Shown here piece by piece: positions 9,320-20,025 of a DNA stretch of 64,000 nt. The first letter of the stretch is position 1, and the number at the start of each line of letters is the position of its first letter. The translations under genes and the position numbers were made by a program. The notes under the pieces are model-generated. The model ran no database searches. It was not told where the DNA came from and was given only the letters and a program-made list of their open reading frames with translations. The DNA comes from Microbacterium sp. SD291. Its GTDB lineage: Bacteria > Actinomycetota > Actinomycetes > Actinomycetales > Microbacteriaceae. The stretch covers positions 1 through 64,000 of the forward strand of contig NZ_JADIJR010000007.1 in the NCBI RefSeq assembly GCF_017355365.1, read 5' to 3'.

Positions 9320-10483
9320 GTGATCGACGGCGCGAGAAGCGTGGAGGGCGTGCGCCGGCGCAACCTCGGCGAGGTGCTCCGGCTGGTGCACGAGGGCGGA
9401 CCGCAGTCGCGGGCGCGGCTCACCGCGGCGACCGGCCTCAACCGCTCGACCGTGGCCGACCTCGTCACCACGCTCGCCGACGCCGGTCTCGTCGTGGAGC
9501 GCGAACCCGATCAGACCCGTCGGGTCGGCCGCCCGTCACCCGTAGTCGCGGCGAGCCACGACGTCGTGGCGATCGCCGTCAACCCCGAGGTCGACGCGAT
9601 CGAGATGGCGGCGGTCGGGCTGAACGGGCAGGTCCGCGCCCGCGTGCGGGAAGAGGCCGATCGGCTGACCACCCCGGAGGAGGCGACGGCCGCTGTCGCA
9701 CGCATCCTCGCGGGATGGCGGGTGCGCGAGCTGGCAGAGCTCCGGGTGGTCGGCATCGGCATCGCGGTGCCCGGCCTCGTCCGGGCGACCGACGCGGTGG
9801 TGCGGTACGCGCCGCACCTCGACTGGCGAGACGCCTCGATCGGCGCCCTGGTGCAGGAGTCGACAGGCCTTCCGGTCGCGGTCGGCAACGACGCGAGCCT
9901 CGGCGCGATGGCCGAGCATCTGTTCGGCGCCGCGGTCGGTCATGACGACGTCGTCTACCTCAACGGCGGCGCCAGCGGCATCGGCGGCGGGCTCATCATC
10001 GGCGGCAGGCTGGTCGGCGGAGCCGGCGGCTATGCGGGGGAATGGGGGCAGAACCGGCCCGCAATCCTGGACCCGACCGACCGGCGCACCGACAGCGGCG
10101 TGCTCGAAGACGAGGTGTCGCGCGCCCGCCTGCTGGGGGTGCTCGGGCTGAGCGGTGCGGACGACGTGGTGCTCGCCGACGCACTCGCCTCTGCGACGCG
10201 CGTCGACGTGATCGAGGAGGTGACGCGACAGCGCCGCATCCTGATCCCCACGCTGGCCAGCGCGGTCAACGTCCTCAACCCGTCGGCCGTGGTGCTCGGC
10301 GGATTCCTCAGCATGATCCTCACCCACGACGCGGACGCGCTGATCGAGACCGTGCGTGCGCAGGCGATGTCCGACCCGGCGGAGGACGTGACCATCCTGC
10401 CGGCGGCCCTGGGAGACGATCGGCTGCTCATCGGCGCCGCCGAGATCGCCTTCGCGCCACTCCTCGCCGACCCGCTCGCCTGA
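9320..10483 (+). CDS. xylR: ROK-family transcriptional repressor, probable xylose regulator
   Basis: 387 residues from a GTG at 9320, preceded by GAGAGGGG. An ATG eight codons earlier (9296) is in frame but has no ribosome-binding site. It has a winged HTH at about residues 10-65 ([21 protein letters not shown]), then a ROK sugar-binding domain with ENDxxxx-type motifs ([12 protein letters not shown]) and [13 protein letters not shown]. The CxCGxxGC zinc motif usual in ROK proteins is absent, replaced by a segment with [15 protein letters not shown], as in many XylR-type repressors. A TAGGCT at 9273-9278 is a likely -10. Its divergence from xylA around a perfect operator makes xylose the expected inducer. 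The first base triplet of the tandem repeat at 10481 is its stop codon. Confidence 0.85.
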   Translation: MIDGARSVEGVRRRNLGEVLRLVHEGGPQSRARLTAATGLNRSTVADLVTTLADAGLVVEREPDQTRRVGRPSPVVAASHDVVAIAVNPEVDAIEMAAVGLNGQVRARVREEADRLTTPEEATAAVARILAGWRVRELAELRVVGIGIAVPGLVRATDAVVRYAPHLDWRDASIGALVQESTGLPVAVGNDASLGAMAEHLFGAAVGHDDVVYLNGGASGIGGGLIIGGRLVGGAGGYAGEWGQNRPAILDPTDRRTDSGVLEDEVSRARLLGVLGLSGADDVVLADALASATRVDVIEEVTRQRRILIPTLASAVNVLNPSAVVLGGFLSMILTHDADALIETVRAQAMSDPAEDVTILPAALGDDRLLIGAAEIAFAPLLADPLA

Positions 10484-10532
10484 ACTCGAGCCCTGAACTC
10501 GAGCCCTGAACTCGAGCCCTGAACTCGAGCCC
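10481..10532 (+). repeat. Tandem repeat, four exact copies of a 13-base unit
   Basis: The unit TGAACTCGAGCCC occurs four times without change (10481-10493, 10494-10506, 10507-10519, 10520-10532). The first copy supplies the TGA stop of the ROK gene, so later copies would give new stops in the same place after slippage. Each unit contains the palindrome CTCGAG. Confidence 0.97.
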
Positions 10533-10572
10533 CGACGGCGACTCGCGACCGGGGCGTGGGTACCATCGAGTC

Positions 10573-11376
10573 ATGGACCCGTTGCTGCTGATCGCCGAGT
10601 GGTGGTGGATCGCGCCGGCGGCGGCCGGAGCCGGCGCCGTCGGCGTGATGGGCGCCCGGCGGAGAGGCCGTGCGACCGGGCGGCGGCTCGCGTACGACGC
10701 AGCCCGGACCGATCTGAAGACCGCGAGGCAGGCCGCGATCGAACGGCGCCTGGCGGTCAAGGTCGCCCGCGCCGATCTCGCCCACGTCACGGCGCAGCGA
10801 GCGGCGCGCACCGCGACGCCCGAGCAGGTCGCCAGCGCGAAGCGCATGCTGCGGGAGCGAGAGAACGCCGCCAAGTCCGCAGCGGCCGAGGTGCGCGCAC
10901 GCCAGGCGCGGCTCACGGCCGCGCGAGCCGAGATCTCGACGGCCTCGGGTGCGCGTCCGATCGAGCGGCTGCACGCGGCGCACGACGCGGTGACCGCAAG
11001 GTGGATGCAGTACGAGACCGACACGGCGCGGCAGATCGCATACCCCGCCATGACCGACGTCAGGCGGCCGACGACGGCCGCGTATCTGCGCGCGGCCGGC
11101 CACGCGACCGAGTGCCGGCGCACCGCGTCCGGGAGGATCACCCCGGCTGATTTCGCGGCCTACCGGGATGCCGTCGCCGACCTGGAGCGCGCGTTCGACG
11201 TCGCCGAGCACGATGCCAGGGTGCAGGCGGGGGAGACCCCGCCCGCACCAGGCTGGCAGGATGCCGCGCAGGACGTGTTCAGCCGCTCGGCCGAAGCGCT
11301 CGACAAGGCCGCCGGAGCCGCGGTATCCGCCCTGGCCGCCTGGACGAACCGCAGCCGCCCGGGCAAGCCCGACTGA
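10573..11376 (+). CDS. Membrane-anchored coiled-coil protein of unknown function
   Basis: 267 residues that I do not recognise. The N-terminus is one hydrophobic segment (LLLIAEWWWIAPAAAGAGAVGVM), followed by Arg-rich sequence typical of a cytoplasmic face. Residues 35-130 are alanine, arginine and glutamate rich with heptad character (KTARQAAIERRLAVKVARADL), suggesting a long coiled coil. The C-terminal third is less regular (DVAEHDARVQAGETPPAPGWQD) and ends basic. It has no cysteines. It stands alone between the tandem repeat and the convergent alpha-xylosidase, and the context gives no clue to its role. Confidence 0.65.
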   Translation: MDPLLLIAEWWWIAPAAAGAGAVGVMGARRRGRATGRRLAYDAARTDLKTARQAAIERRLAVKVARADLAHVTAQRAARTATPEQVASAKRMLRERENAAKSAAAEVRARQARLTAARAEISTASGARPIERLHAAHDAVTARWMQYETDTARQIAYPAMTDVRRPTTAAYLRAAGHATECRRTASGRITPADFAAYRDAVADLERAFDVAEHDARVQAGETPPAPGWQDAAQDVFSRSAEALDKAAGAAVSALAAWTNRSRPGKPD

Positions 11377-11430
11377 CCGGCGGCGCATGGCGGCGCTGCG
11401 CGCCGGACCGTGCCTCGTCCAGGCCGGGCC

Positions 11431-13665
11431 TCAGCCCGTGACCTCCTCGAGGTTCGCGGTGTAGCTCCTCGCCGTGCCGTCGGGAGCGGTGACCCTGACG
11501 GAGGCGGTGCCGGAGCCGCCGGCGAACACCCGGAGGCGCAGACCGTCGTGGTAGTCGTAGTCGGGCCGGTCGGTGCGGGCGCCCCAGGGCAGCACGGCGC
11601 CGGGGCGCACGTACAGCGGCAGCGAGTCGAACCCGTGCGTCTCGCGGCGCCAGGCGCCTCCGGTGACGGTCTCGCCGGTGAGGAGCGACGTCCACTCTCC
11701 GGCGGGCAGGTAGAGGTCGACCATGCCGTCCTCGCTGAACACCGGGGCGACGAGCAGGTCGGAGCCGAGCATGTACTGACGGTCCAGGTGGCCGGTGGCC
11801 GTGTCGTCGGGGAACTCCAGCGCCATCGGACGCATCAGCGGGACACCCGTCTGCACGGCATCCAGCCCGTGCTGATACAGGTACGGCATCAGCTGCATCT
11901 TCAGGTGCGTGAAGCGACGGGTGACCTCGACGGCCTCCTCGTCGAACGCCCACGGCACCCGGTAGGAACCGGAGCCGTGGAAGCGGGAGTGCGAGCCGAG
12001 CATCCCGAACGCCGTCCAGCGTTTGAACACGCCGGCATCCGGCGTGCCCTCGAAGCCGCCGATGTCGTGGCTCCAGAACGCGAAGCCGCTCAGCGCGAGC
12101 GACAGCCCGCCGCGGAGAGTCTCCGCCATCGAGGCGAACGTCGAAGTGGAGTCGCCGCCCCAGTGCACGGGCATGCTCTGCCCGCCCGCGGTCGCCGAGC
12201 GCGCGAACAGCACGGCCTCGCCCTCGCCGCGGGCATCCACCAGCACGTCGTGCACAGCGCGGTTGTAGAGGTCCGTGTACAGGTTGTGCATGCGCTCAGG
12301 GTCGCTGCCGTCGGCCCAGACGACGTCGGTGGGGATGCGCTCGCCGAAGTCCGTCTTGAAGCAGTCGACGCCCTGGTCGACGAGTGCGCGCAGCTTCGCC
12401 TGGTACCAGGCGGTGGCATCGGGATTCGTGAAGTCCACGAGGCCCATGCCTGCCTGCCACAGGTCCCACTGCCACACCGAGCCGTCGGCCCGCGTCACCA
12501 GGAACCCCTGATCGGCTGCCTCCCGGAAGAGCGCCGAGCGCTGCCCGATGTACGGGTTGATCCAGACGCAGACGCGGAGGTCCCTGTCGTGGAGCCTGGC
12601 GAGCATTCCGTCGGGGTCGGGGAACACGCGGGGGTCCCACTCGAAGTCGCACCAGTTGAACTCGCGCATCCAGAAGCAGTCGAAGTGGAACACCGACACG
12701 GGCAGCTCCCTGGCCGCCATCTCGTCGATGAAGGACGTGACGGTCTGCTCGTCGTAGTCGGTCGTGAAGCTCGTCGACAGCCACAGGCCGTACGACCACG
12801 CGGGCACCACCGGCGGGCGGCCGGTCAGCGCGGTGTACCGGCCGAGCACCTCCTTCGGGGTGGGGCCGGCGATCACGAAGTATTCGAGCACCTCGCCGGC
12901 GACCGAGAACTGCACCCGCTCGACCGCCTCTGAGCCGATCTCGTACGACACGTGCCCCGGGTCGTTCACGAGCACGCCGTAGCCGCGGTTCGAGAGGTGG
13001 AACGGGACGTTCTTGTACGCCTGCTCGCTGGAGGTCCCGCCGTCGGCGTTCCAGATCTCCACCGACTGGCCGTTCTTGACCAGCGGACCGAATCGCTCGC
13101 CGAGCCCGTAGATGAGCTCGCCTACCCCGAGGTCGAGCTGCTCATGCACGAACGCGGATGCCGCGGGCACGCCGGCGTCGTACTGCGTGTTGCCCACGAC
13201 GCCGACGTCGACGGCGGCGCCCGGAGCCAGGCGCAGGTATCCCTGCGACTTGCCGCCGCTGCCGGTCACGCGCCGTCCGCCGACCTCGAAGGACAGGTCC
13301 CACGGTGCGCCGGGGGCGATCCGCGCGATCAGCGAACCGGCATCCAGGATGCCGCCGGCATCCGACACCGTCACGGACGCCGCGGCCCCGCCCGCCCCGG
13401 GGAGGGCGAAGCCCGTGTGCGCTCGCCCCCCGGAGTGGTGCGCGATGCGCACCCGGATGACGCCCTCCGCAGGGGAGGAGAGCGTGGTCGTCAGTGTCGC
13501 GCGATTGAGGACGTCGCCCCGACGGGCGATGACCGCAGTCGGCGCGGTGATGACGATGCCGGGCCCGTCGGGCGTGTCGTCGGTGGCGTCGATGTCGTAG
13601 GCCTCCTGCGCGTACAGCGCGGTGACCCCCGGTCGGAGCTGCCAGAAACCGTCGGTGAACTTCAT
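11431..13665 (-). CDS. yicI: Alpha-xylosidase, glycoside hydrolase family 31
   Basis: A 744-residue enzyme that releases alpha-linked xylose from xyloglucan oligosaccharides such as isoprimeverose. The nucleophile motif is the YicI-type KTDFGERIP with D439; the extra FGE distinguishes xylosidases from alpha-glucosidases. Upstream are WLSTSF and the subsite aromatic cluster FHFDCFWMREFNWCDFEWD; downstream are HWGGDSTSTF and GGFEG. The N-terminal galactose-mutarotase-like domain and C-terminal beta domains are present. The start at 13665 overlaps the stop of the permease gene (TAATG), so it belongs to the importer operon. There is no signal peptide: the enzyme works in the cytoplasm on imported oligosaccharide. 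The released xylose would enter xylAB. Confidence 0.93.
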   Translation of the reverse strand: MKFTDGFWQLRPGVTALYAQEAYDIDATDDTPDGPGIVITAPTAVIARRGDVLNRATLTTTLSSPAEGVIRVRIAHHSGGRAHTGFALPGAGGAAASVTVSDAGGILDAGSLIARIAPGAPWDLSFEVGGRRVTGSGGKSQGYLRLAPGAAVDVGVVGNTQYDAGVPAASAFVHEQLDLGVGELIYGLGERFGPLVKNGQSVEIWNADGGTSSEQAYKNVPFHLSNRGYGVLVNDPGHVSYEIGSEAVERVQFSVAGEVLEYFVIAGPTPKEVLGRYTALTGRPPVVPAWSYGLWLSTSFTTDYDEQTVTSFIDEMAARELPVSVFHFDCFWMREFNWCDFEWDPRVFPDPDGMLARLHDRDLRVCVWINPYIGQRSALFREAADQGFLVTRADGSVWQWDLWQAGMGLVDFTNPDATAWYQAKLRALVDQGVDCFKTDFGERIPTDVVWADGSDPERMHNLYTDLYNRAVHDVLVDARGEGEAVLFARSATAGGQSMPVHWGGDSTSTFASMAETLRGGLSLALSGFAFWSHDIGGFEGTPDAGVFKRWTAFGMLGSHSRFHGSGSYRVPWAFDEEAVEVTRRFTHLKMQLMPYLYQHGLDAVQTGVPLMRPMALEFPDDTATGHLDRQYMLGSDLLVAPVFSEDGMVDLYLPAGEWTSLLTGETVTGGAWRRETHGFDSLPLYVRPGAVLPWGARTDRPDYDYHDGLRLRVFAGGSGTASVRVTAPDGTARSYTANLEEVTG

Positions 13666-14552
13666 TACTTGACTGCTCCTGCTGTGATGCCGCGGGTGAG
13701 CGTGCGCTGGAAGATGAGGAAGAAGATGAGCGTCGGGATGATGCCCAGAAGCGCCGAGGCGCTCGTGGTCGTGACATCCATCAGGCGATCGCCCTGGAGC
13801 ACGGCGATCGCGACCGGCACGGTCTGGTTCGCATTCGAGGCGAGGAACGTCAGCGGGATGAGGAACTCGTTCCACGTCCAGATGAAGAAGAAGATCAGCA
13901 GCACCGACAGGGTCGGCCGGCTGATCGGGAACACGACGCGCCAGAGGATCTGCCAGCGGGTCGCGCCGTCGAGGGATGCGGCCTCGAGGACCTCTTTGGG
14001 GAAGGTCCCGTACACCGAGGAGAGGAGGTAGGTGCCGAAGGCCGCCTGGATCACGGTGAAGACGATGATCACCGACCACACGTTGTCGTACAGGCCCACC
14101 GATTTGAACATGTAGTACAGCGGGTAGAGCAGCGCCTCCTGCGGCAGCAGGTTCGCGAGCAGGAACAGCAGCACGATCCAGGACCGCCCGCGGACCCGGC
14201 CGATGCCGATCGCGAAGGCGTTGAGCATGGAGATGAGCACCGCCAGCACCGCGACCAGCCCGGAGATGAGGATCGAGTTCCAGACCTTCTGCGGGAAGTT
14301 CACCCGCTCCCAGAACTTCACGATGCCGGTGAAGTCGAGCGTCTCGGGCAGTGCGAGCGGGCCGGACGTGGCGTAGTCGACCGGCGACTTGAACGAGTTC
14401 ACCAGCACGAGGTAGAACGGCGCGACGATCAGCAGGGCGCCGATGACCACGAGGGCCAGCATCAGCCAGTCGATGCCGCGCTTCTTCGTCATGCCGCCGC
14501 GGGGCCGGCTCTTCGCCGGCTTGCCGGTGACGATGGCAGTGGTGGCGTTCAT
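13665..14552 (-). CDS. ABC sugar importer permease (MalG type)
   Basis: A 295-residue inner-membrane permease of the carbohydrate uptake transporter-1 family, with six hydrophobic segments. The cytoplasmic EAA loop is EAASLDGATRWQILWRVVFP. The N-terminus MNATTAIVTGKPAKSRPRGG is soluble and basic. The start at 14552 overlaps the stop of the first permease (TGATG). It is expected to pair with the other permease; no ATPase is encoded here, so a shared MsiK-like ATPase elsewhere is likely, as is common in actinobacteria. Confidence 0.9.
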   Translation of the reverse strand: MNATTAIVTGKPAKSRPRGGMTKKRGIDWLMLALVVIGALLIVAPFYLVLVNSFKSPVDYATSGPLALPETLDFTGIVKFWERVNFPQKVWNSILISGLVAVLAVLISMLNAFAIGIGRVRGRSWIVLLFLLANLLPQEALLYPLYYMFKSVGLYDNVWSVIIVFTVIQAAFGTYLLSSVYGTFPKEVLEAASLDGATRWQILWRVVFPISRPTLSVLLIFFFIWTWNEFLIPLTFLASNANQTVPVAIAVLQGDRLMDVTTTSASALLGIIPTLIFFLIFQRTLTRGITAGAVK

Positions 14553-15514
14553 CACAGCCCCGCCCTTTCCTTGCGCTCGATCGAGTTCTGCACGCGGATG
14601 AACACGATCGACACGATGACGACCACGATCGTGAGGACCGTTGCGATCGTGGCGCCGTATCCGACGTTCCGCTTGGTGAAGAACTCCTGGTAGGCGTAGT
14701 ACGCGGGGACGAGGGTGGCTCCGGCCGGCCCGCCGCGGGTGATGATGTAGACCGGGCCGAACACCTTGAGGGCCGCGATCGTGCAGGTCAGGGTCACGAC
14801 GAAGATCTCCGGGCGGATGATGCTCATCGTGATGGCGGAGAACCGCTGGAACCAGTTCGCGCCGTCGAGCTCCGCGGCTTCGTAGAGCTCGGGGTCGACG
14901 CGCTGCAGGGCGGCCATGAACACCACGACCGGGTAGCCGATCTGCACCCAGACCATCACGAGCATCAGCACGATGAGCGCGGACGGCATCTGGCCGAGCC
15001 AGTCGTAGGCGGGGATGCCGAACGCGCCGAGTATCTGGTTGAGGGCGCCGTCGCCGCCGGGTCGCACGATCCAGCCGATCACGATGCCGGCGACGGCGAT
15101 GGGGAGGATCTGCGGAAGGTAGTAGGTGGCGCGCAGGAAGCTGCCGACCCTGCCGCCGAACTTGCGGCCGACGACGTCGAACAGAAGTGCGGCGACGATG
15201 AGCCCGACGATCGTCGGGATGACGACCATGGCGATGATCATCCAGACGGAGTTGGCGAACGAGGTCCAGAAGTCCTCGTCGGAGAACAGCTTCTGCCAGT
15301 TCTCGAGTCCGATGAACTCGGGGGTGCGCACGCCCTTCCACTTCGTGAACGTGAGGTACGCGTTCCAGACGAGGGGGACGATGACGATCACCAGCAGCAG
15401 CACGAAGCCGGGGAGGAGGTACAGCCAGTAGGCGGCCGTACCGCCGCCGCGCTGCGGGATCGACGGCTGATCGGGCGGCAGTGCGGTGCGTGCCGAGCGC
15501 GTTTCACGAGACAT
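14552..15514 (-). CDS. ABC sugar importer permease (MalF type)
   Basis: A 320-residue permease of the same importer, with six membrane helices. The EAA loop is YEAAELDGANWFQRFSAITM. It starts at 15514 (MSRETRSARTALPPDQ) after a GGAG site; upstream in-frame residues are low-complexity and lie in the gap after the binding-protein gene. The order lipoprotein, permease, permease, xylosidase is the standard layout of a carbohydrate importer with its cytoplasmic hydrolase. Confidence 0.9.
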   Translation of the reverse strand: MSRETRSARTALPPDQPSIPQRGGGTAAYWLYLLPGFVLLLVIVIVPLVWNAYLTFTKWKGVRTPEFIGLENWQKLFSDEDFWTSFANSVWMIIAMVVIPTIVGLIVAALLFDVVGRKFGGRVGSFLRATYYLPQILPIAVAGIVIGWIVRPGGDGALNQILGAFGIPAYDWLGQMPSALIVLMLVMVWVQIGYPVVVFMAALQRVDPELYEAAELDGANWFQRFSAITMSIIRPEIFVVTLTCTIAALKVFGPVYIITRGGPAGATLVPAYYAYQEFFTKRNVGYGATIATVLTIVVVIVSIVFIRVQNSIERKERAGL

Positions 15515-15572
15515 GTTCAACTCCAGGGAAGGGGGTGGGGACGGCATCCGCAGGATGCCGTCCCCCGGCGGA

Positions 15573-16877
15573 TCAGCGGAAGTCCGCGGTTCCCTCGTCG
15601 TACGCCTCGCCGAGACGGGCGTTGGTGGTCTCGGCATCCTGCGTACCGGTGATCAGGCCCTGCAGCTCCTGCACGATCACGTCGTAGAAGCCGGGGGCGG
15701 GCCAGTCCGGGTAGAAGGAGAGGCCGTCCTGGTCGAGGATGCCGTTGAACGTCTCGATCAGCTCGGCGCTCTTCTCGTCGGTGATGTCGGCCGAGTCGGC
15801 AGCGACCGGGAGGCCGCCGTTGTTGCCGATGATCGCCTGGATCTCGGGGCGCATCGTGATGTCGATGAACTCGTAGGCGAGCTCCTTGTTGGCGGCGTTC
15901 TCGGGGACGACCCAGATGTTGCCCGAGGAGCCGAGCGACAGGTCGGCGCCGGGGAACGCGGTCAGCGTCCAGTCGAAACCGGTCGCCTCCGCCACGAAGC
16001 GCCCGAACCACCATGAGCCGGAGACGAAGATCGGCGAGGTGCCGTTGATGAACGAGACGCCGGCATCCTCCGCCTTGACGGAGGAGACGTCGGAGGCGAT
16101 GTACCCCTTGTCGATGTAGTCCTTCAGGGTCTCGGTCGCCGAGGTGACCTCCGGTCCCTGCCAGTCGACAGGGTTCTCGTAGAGCTGGTAGTCGTCGACG
16201 AACCCGCGGTCGCCCTCGAGGAGCGCCAGCTGGTACCAGAGCTGCCCGAGCGGGTACTCGGCGCCCGCTTCGGCGAGCGGCGTGACGCCCTTCGCGACGA
16301 AGGCGTCGAGGACGTCGACGAACTCGTCGTAGGTCGTGGGGATCTCGAGCCCCGCGGCGGCGAAGGCGTCCTCGTTGTAGTAGACGCCGACGAACTCGCC
16401 GTAGTTCGGCACGCCGAACCACGTGTCGCCGCCCATCACGCCGTCGTCGGTGTACTTCGCCGTGGTCTGCAGGGAGGGGGCGAGCTTGTCGGCCCAGCCG
16501 TACTCGTCGACCGCGTCGGAGATGTCGCTGATCAGACCGGTCGACGCGAGGAAGCCGGCCGTCGCGTTGCCCTTGTTGAACTCCATGAGGTCGGGTGCGG
16601 CATCCGTGTCGAGCACCTGGCTCGCCGTCTTCTGGATCTGCTCGAACGACTTCTCCTCGAACTCGACCGCGGCGCCGGTCTCCTCTTCGAAGACCTTGAT
16701 CGCCTCGGCCCAGGCCTTGCCCATCGCGCTGTCGGCGCCCTCGTAGTGCCAGAGCTTGAGGGTCTTGCCGTCCTCTGCGTCCGAGCCGCCGCCGGCGCAG
16801 CCGCTCAGTGCGAGGCCGGTCGCGGTCAGGGCCGCGGCTGCGGCCAGGATCTTCGTCGTGCGGATCGTGCGTGCCAT
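15573..16877 (-). CDS. Extracellular sugar-binding lipoprotein of the ABC importer
   Basis: 434 residues, solute-binding protein family 1. The signal peptide MARTIRTTKILAAAAALTAT leads to the lipobox LSGC near residue 26, followed by a Gly/Ser linker. The mature part contains the cluster-1 features APDLMEFNKGNATAGF, WFGVPNYGEFVGVYYNEDAF and SGSWWFGRFVAE, plus many aromatic residues for sugar stacking. The start at 16877 follows AAGGAG at good spacing. From context the ligand is probably a xylose-bearing oligosaccharide. Transcription probably starts about 120 bases upstream, next to a LacI-type palindrome. Confidence 0.92.
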   Translation of the reverse strand: MARTIRTTKILAAAAALTATGLALSGCAGGGSDAEDGKTLKLWHYEGADSAMGKAWAEAIKVFEEETGAAVEFEEKSFEQIQKTASQVLDTDAAPDLMEFNKGNATAGFLASTGLISDISDAVDEYGWADKLAPSLQTTAKYTDDGVMGGDTWFGVPNYGEFVGVYYNEDAFAAAGLEIPTTYDEFVDVLDAFVAKGVTPLAEAGAEYPLGQLWYQLALLEGDRGFVDDYQLYENPVDWQGPEVTSATETLKDYIDKGYIASDVSSVKAEDAGVSFINGTSPIFVSGSWWFGRFVAEATGFDWTLTAFPGADLSLGSSGNIWVVPENAANKELAYEFIDITMRPEIQAIIGNNGGLPVAADSADITDEKSAELIETFNGILDQDGLSFYPDWPAPGFYDVIVQELQGLITGTQDAETTNARLGEAYDEGTADFR

Positions 16878-16971
16878 CGTCGGCACTCCTTTCTCGGCGG
16901 CCCGTGGGCCGGACACCTCGGTGGGTCTGGTGACGCCTCTCTGCGTCCCGGTCTGGTCGGATTCCAGATAG

Positions 16972-16985
16972 TCGAAGCGCTTCGA
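16972..16985. promoter_or_regulatory. LacI-family operator in front of the xyloside importer operon
   Basis: A perfect 14-base palindrome TCGAAGCGCTTCGA with the central CG typical of LacI-type operators (consensus CGAAnCGnTTCG). It lies just downstream of the predicted -10 at 17003-17008, a position expected to block transcription start or clearance. No LacI-type gene is in this window. Confidence 0.85.
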
Positions 16986-17002
16986 TTAGCGAACTGAGAT
17001 CG

Positions 17003-17031
17003 ATGATAGGGGCAGCGCGGTCTTGGCGCAA
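17003..17031 (-). promoter_or_regulatory. Promoter of the xyloside importer operon
   Basis: On the minus strand TTGCGC (17031-17026) and TATCAT (17008-17003) are 17 bases apart. Transcription would begin around 16996, immediately before the LacI-type palindrome. Confidence 0.65.
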
Positions 17032-17052
17032 GCTTTTGTGGTCACCCGCAAC

Positions 17053-17088
17053 AAAAAGCCCCGAGCGTGTGCTGAACACGCTCGGGGC
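17053..17088 (-). terminator. Rho-independent terminator of the GNAT gene
   Basis: On the minus strand a 13-pair stem (arms 17058-17070 and 17076-17088, five-base loop) is followed by TTTTT (17057-17053). It lies 61 bases after the acetyltransferase stop and separates it from the importer promoter. Confidence 0.88.
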
Positions 17089-17148
17089 CCGTGGTCGAAG
17101 GCGACGGAGTCTCGATGGGGGAGGGGATTCGAGGCCCCGCCGCCGGTC

Positions 17149-17607
17149 TCAGGGGGCTACGCGGATCTCCGCGATCATCTCGCCGTAGGCGGTCTCTCCG
17201 ACAGGGGTGAATCCGACCCGGAGGAAGAACGCCTCCGGTCCGCCCTCACCGGCCTCGTAGATCACGTTCACGTGATCGACGCCGCGTTCGCGCGCTTCCT
17301 CGATGAGGTTCTCGACCGCGAACCGGCCGACGCCGCGGCCCTGGTCGTCGGCATCGACGTTGATCCGCCACAGCACGGAGCGGAAGTGCTCCTCGGGTGC
17401 CTCGGGGTCGAAGTTCGCGCTGACGAAGCCGACGACCTCGTTGCGATCGAGGATGACGCGCTGCCATGACGTCGCCGGATTGATGACGGTGGCGGCGATT
17501 CCGTACGACACCGGCGCGAGGAACTGCTCCTGCCCTGGCTTGAGCGACAGGTTGTTCACGGCGACGATCGTCGCGGCGGAGAGTTCGACCATGCGCAGTT
17601 CGGACAT
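17149..17607 (-). CDS. GNAT N-acetyltransferase, polyamine-acetyltransferase-like
   Basis: A 152-residue single-domain acetyltransferase. The acetyl-CoA loop is DDQGRGVGRFAVENLI near residues 86-101. The N-terminal part (VNNLSLKPGQEQFLAPVSYGIAA) resembles the substrate end of Bacillus BltD/PaiA diamine acetyltransferases, which would point to spermidine or other polyamines as substrate. That substrate is inference; many GNATs look alike. It is a single gene with its own terminator, divergent from icd. Confidence 0.75.
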   Translation of the reverse strand: MSELRMVELSAATIVAVNNLSLKPGQEQFLAPVSYGIAATVINPATSWQRVILDRNEVVGFVSANFDPEAPEEHFRSVLWRINVDADDQGRGVGRFAVENLIEEARERGVDHVNVIYEAGEGGPEAFFLRVGFTPVGETAYGEMIAEIRVAP

Positions 17608-17736
17608 GATCCCAGGCTAGCCCCTCCCCGGCGAGAGCACACGGATTCGGTGGGGAATCGCCTGGGGAGTCCGCTCGGCCGACTCAGGTATCTTGGTATC
17701 GAGACAAATCTGCCCTCGTGAACGGAGAACCTCCCG

Positions 17737-19956
<2,220 letters not shown>

Positions 19957-19970
19957 TCCGCCGGACGAGA

Positions 19971-20004
19971 AAGGGACCGGATGCCTCGCGGCATCCGGTC
20001 CTTT
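19971..20004. terminator. Bidirectional terminator between icd and the L,D-transpeptidase
   Basis: AAGGGACCGGATGCC (19971-19985) pairs with GGCATCCGGTCCTTT (19990-20004), apart from one G-U, around a TCGC loop. It is 14 bases after the icd stop and 21 before the convergent stop. Confidence 0.85.
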
Positions 20005-20025
20005 CGCGTTTCAGGGGGCTGAGGA

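Noticed and set aside
10481-10532. CRISPR or attachment site
   Set aside because: Four contiguous 13-base copies with no spacers, no integrase and no tRNA nearby; this is a plain tandem repeat.
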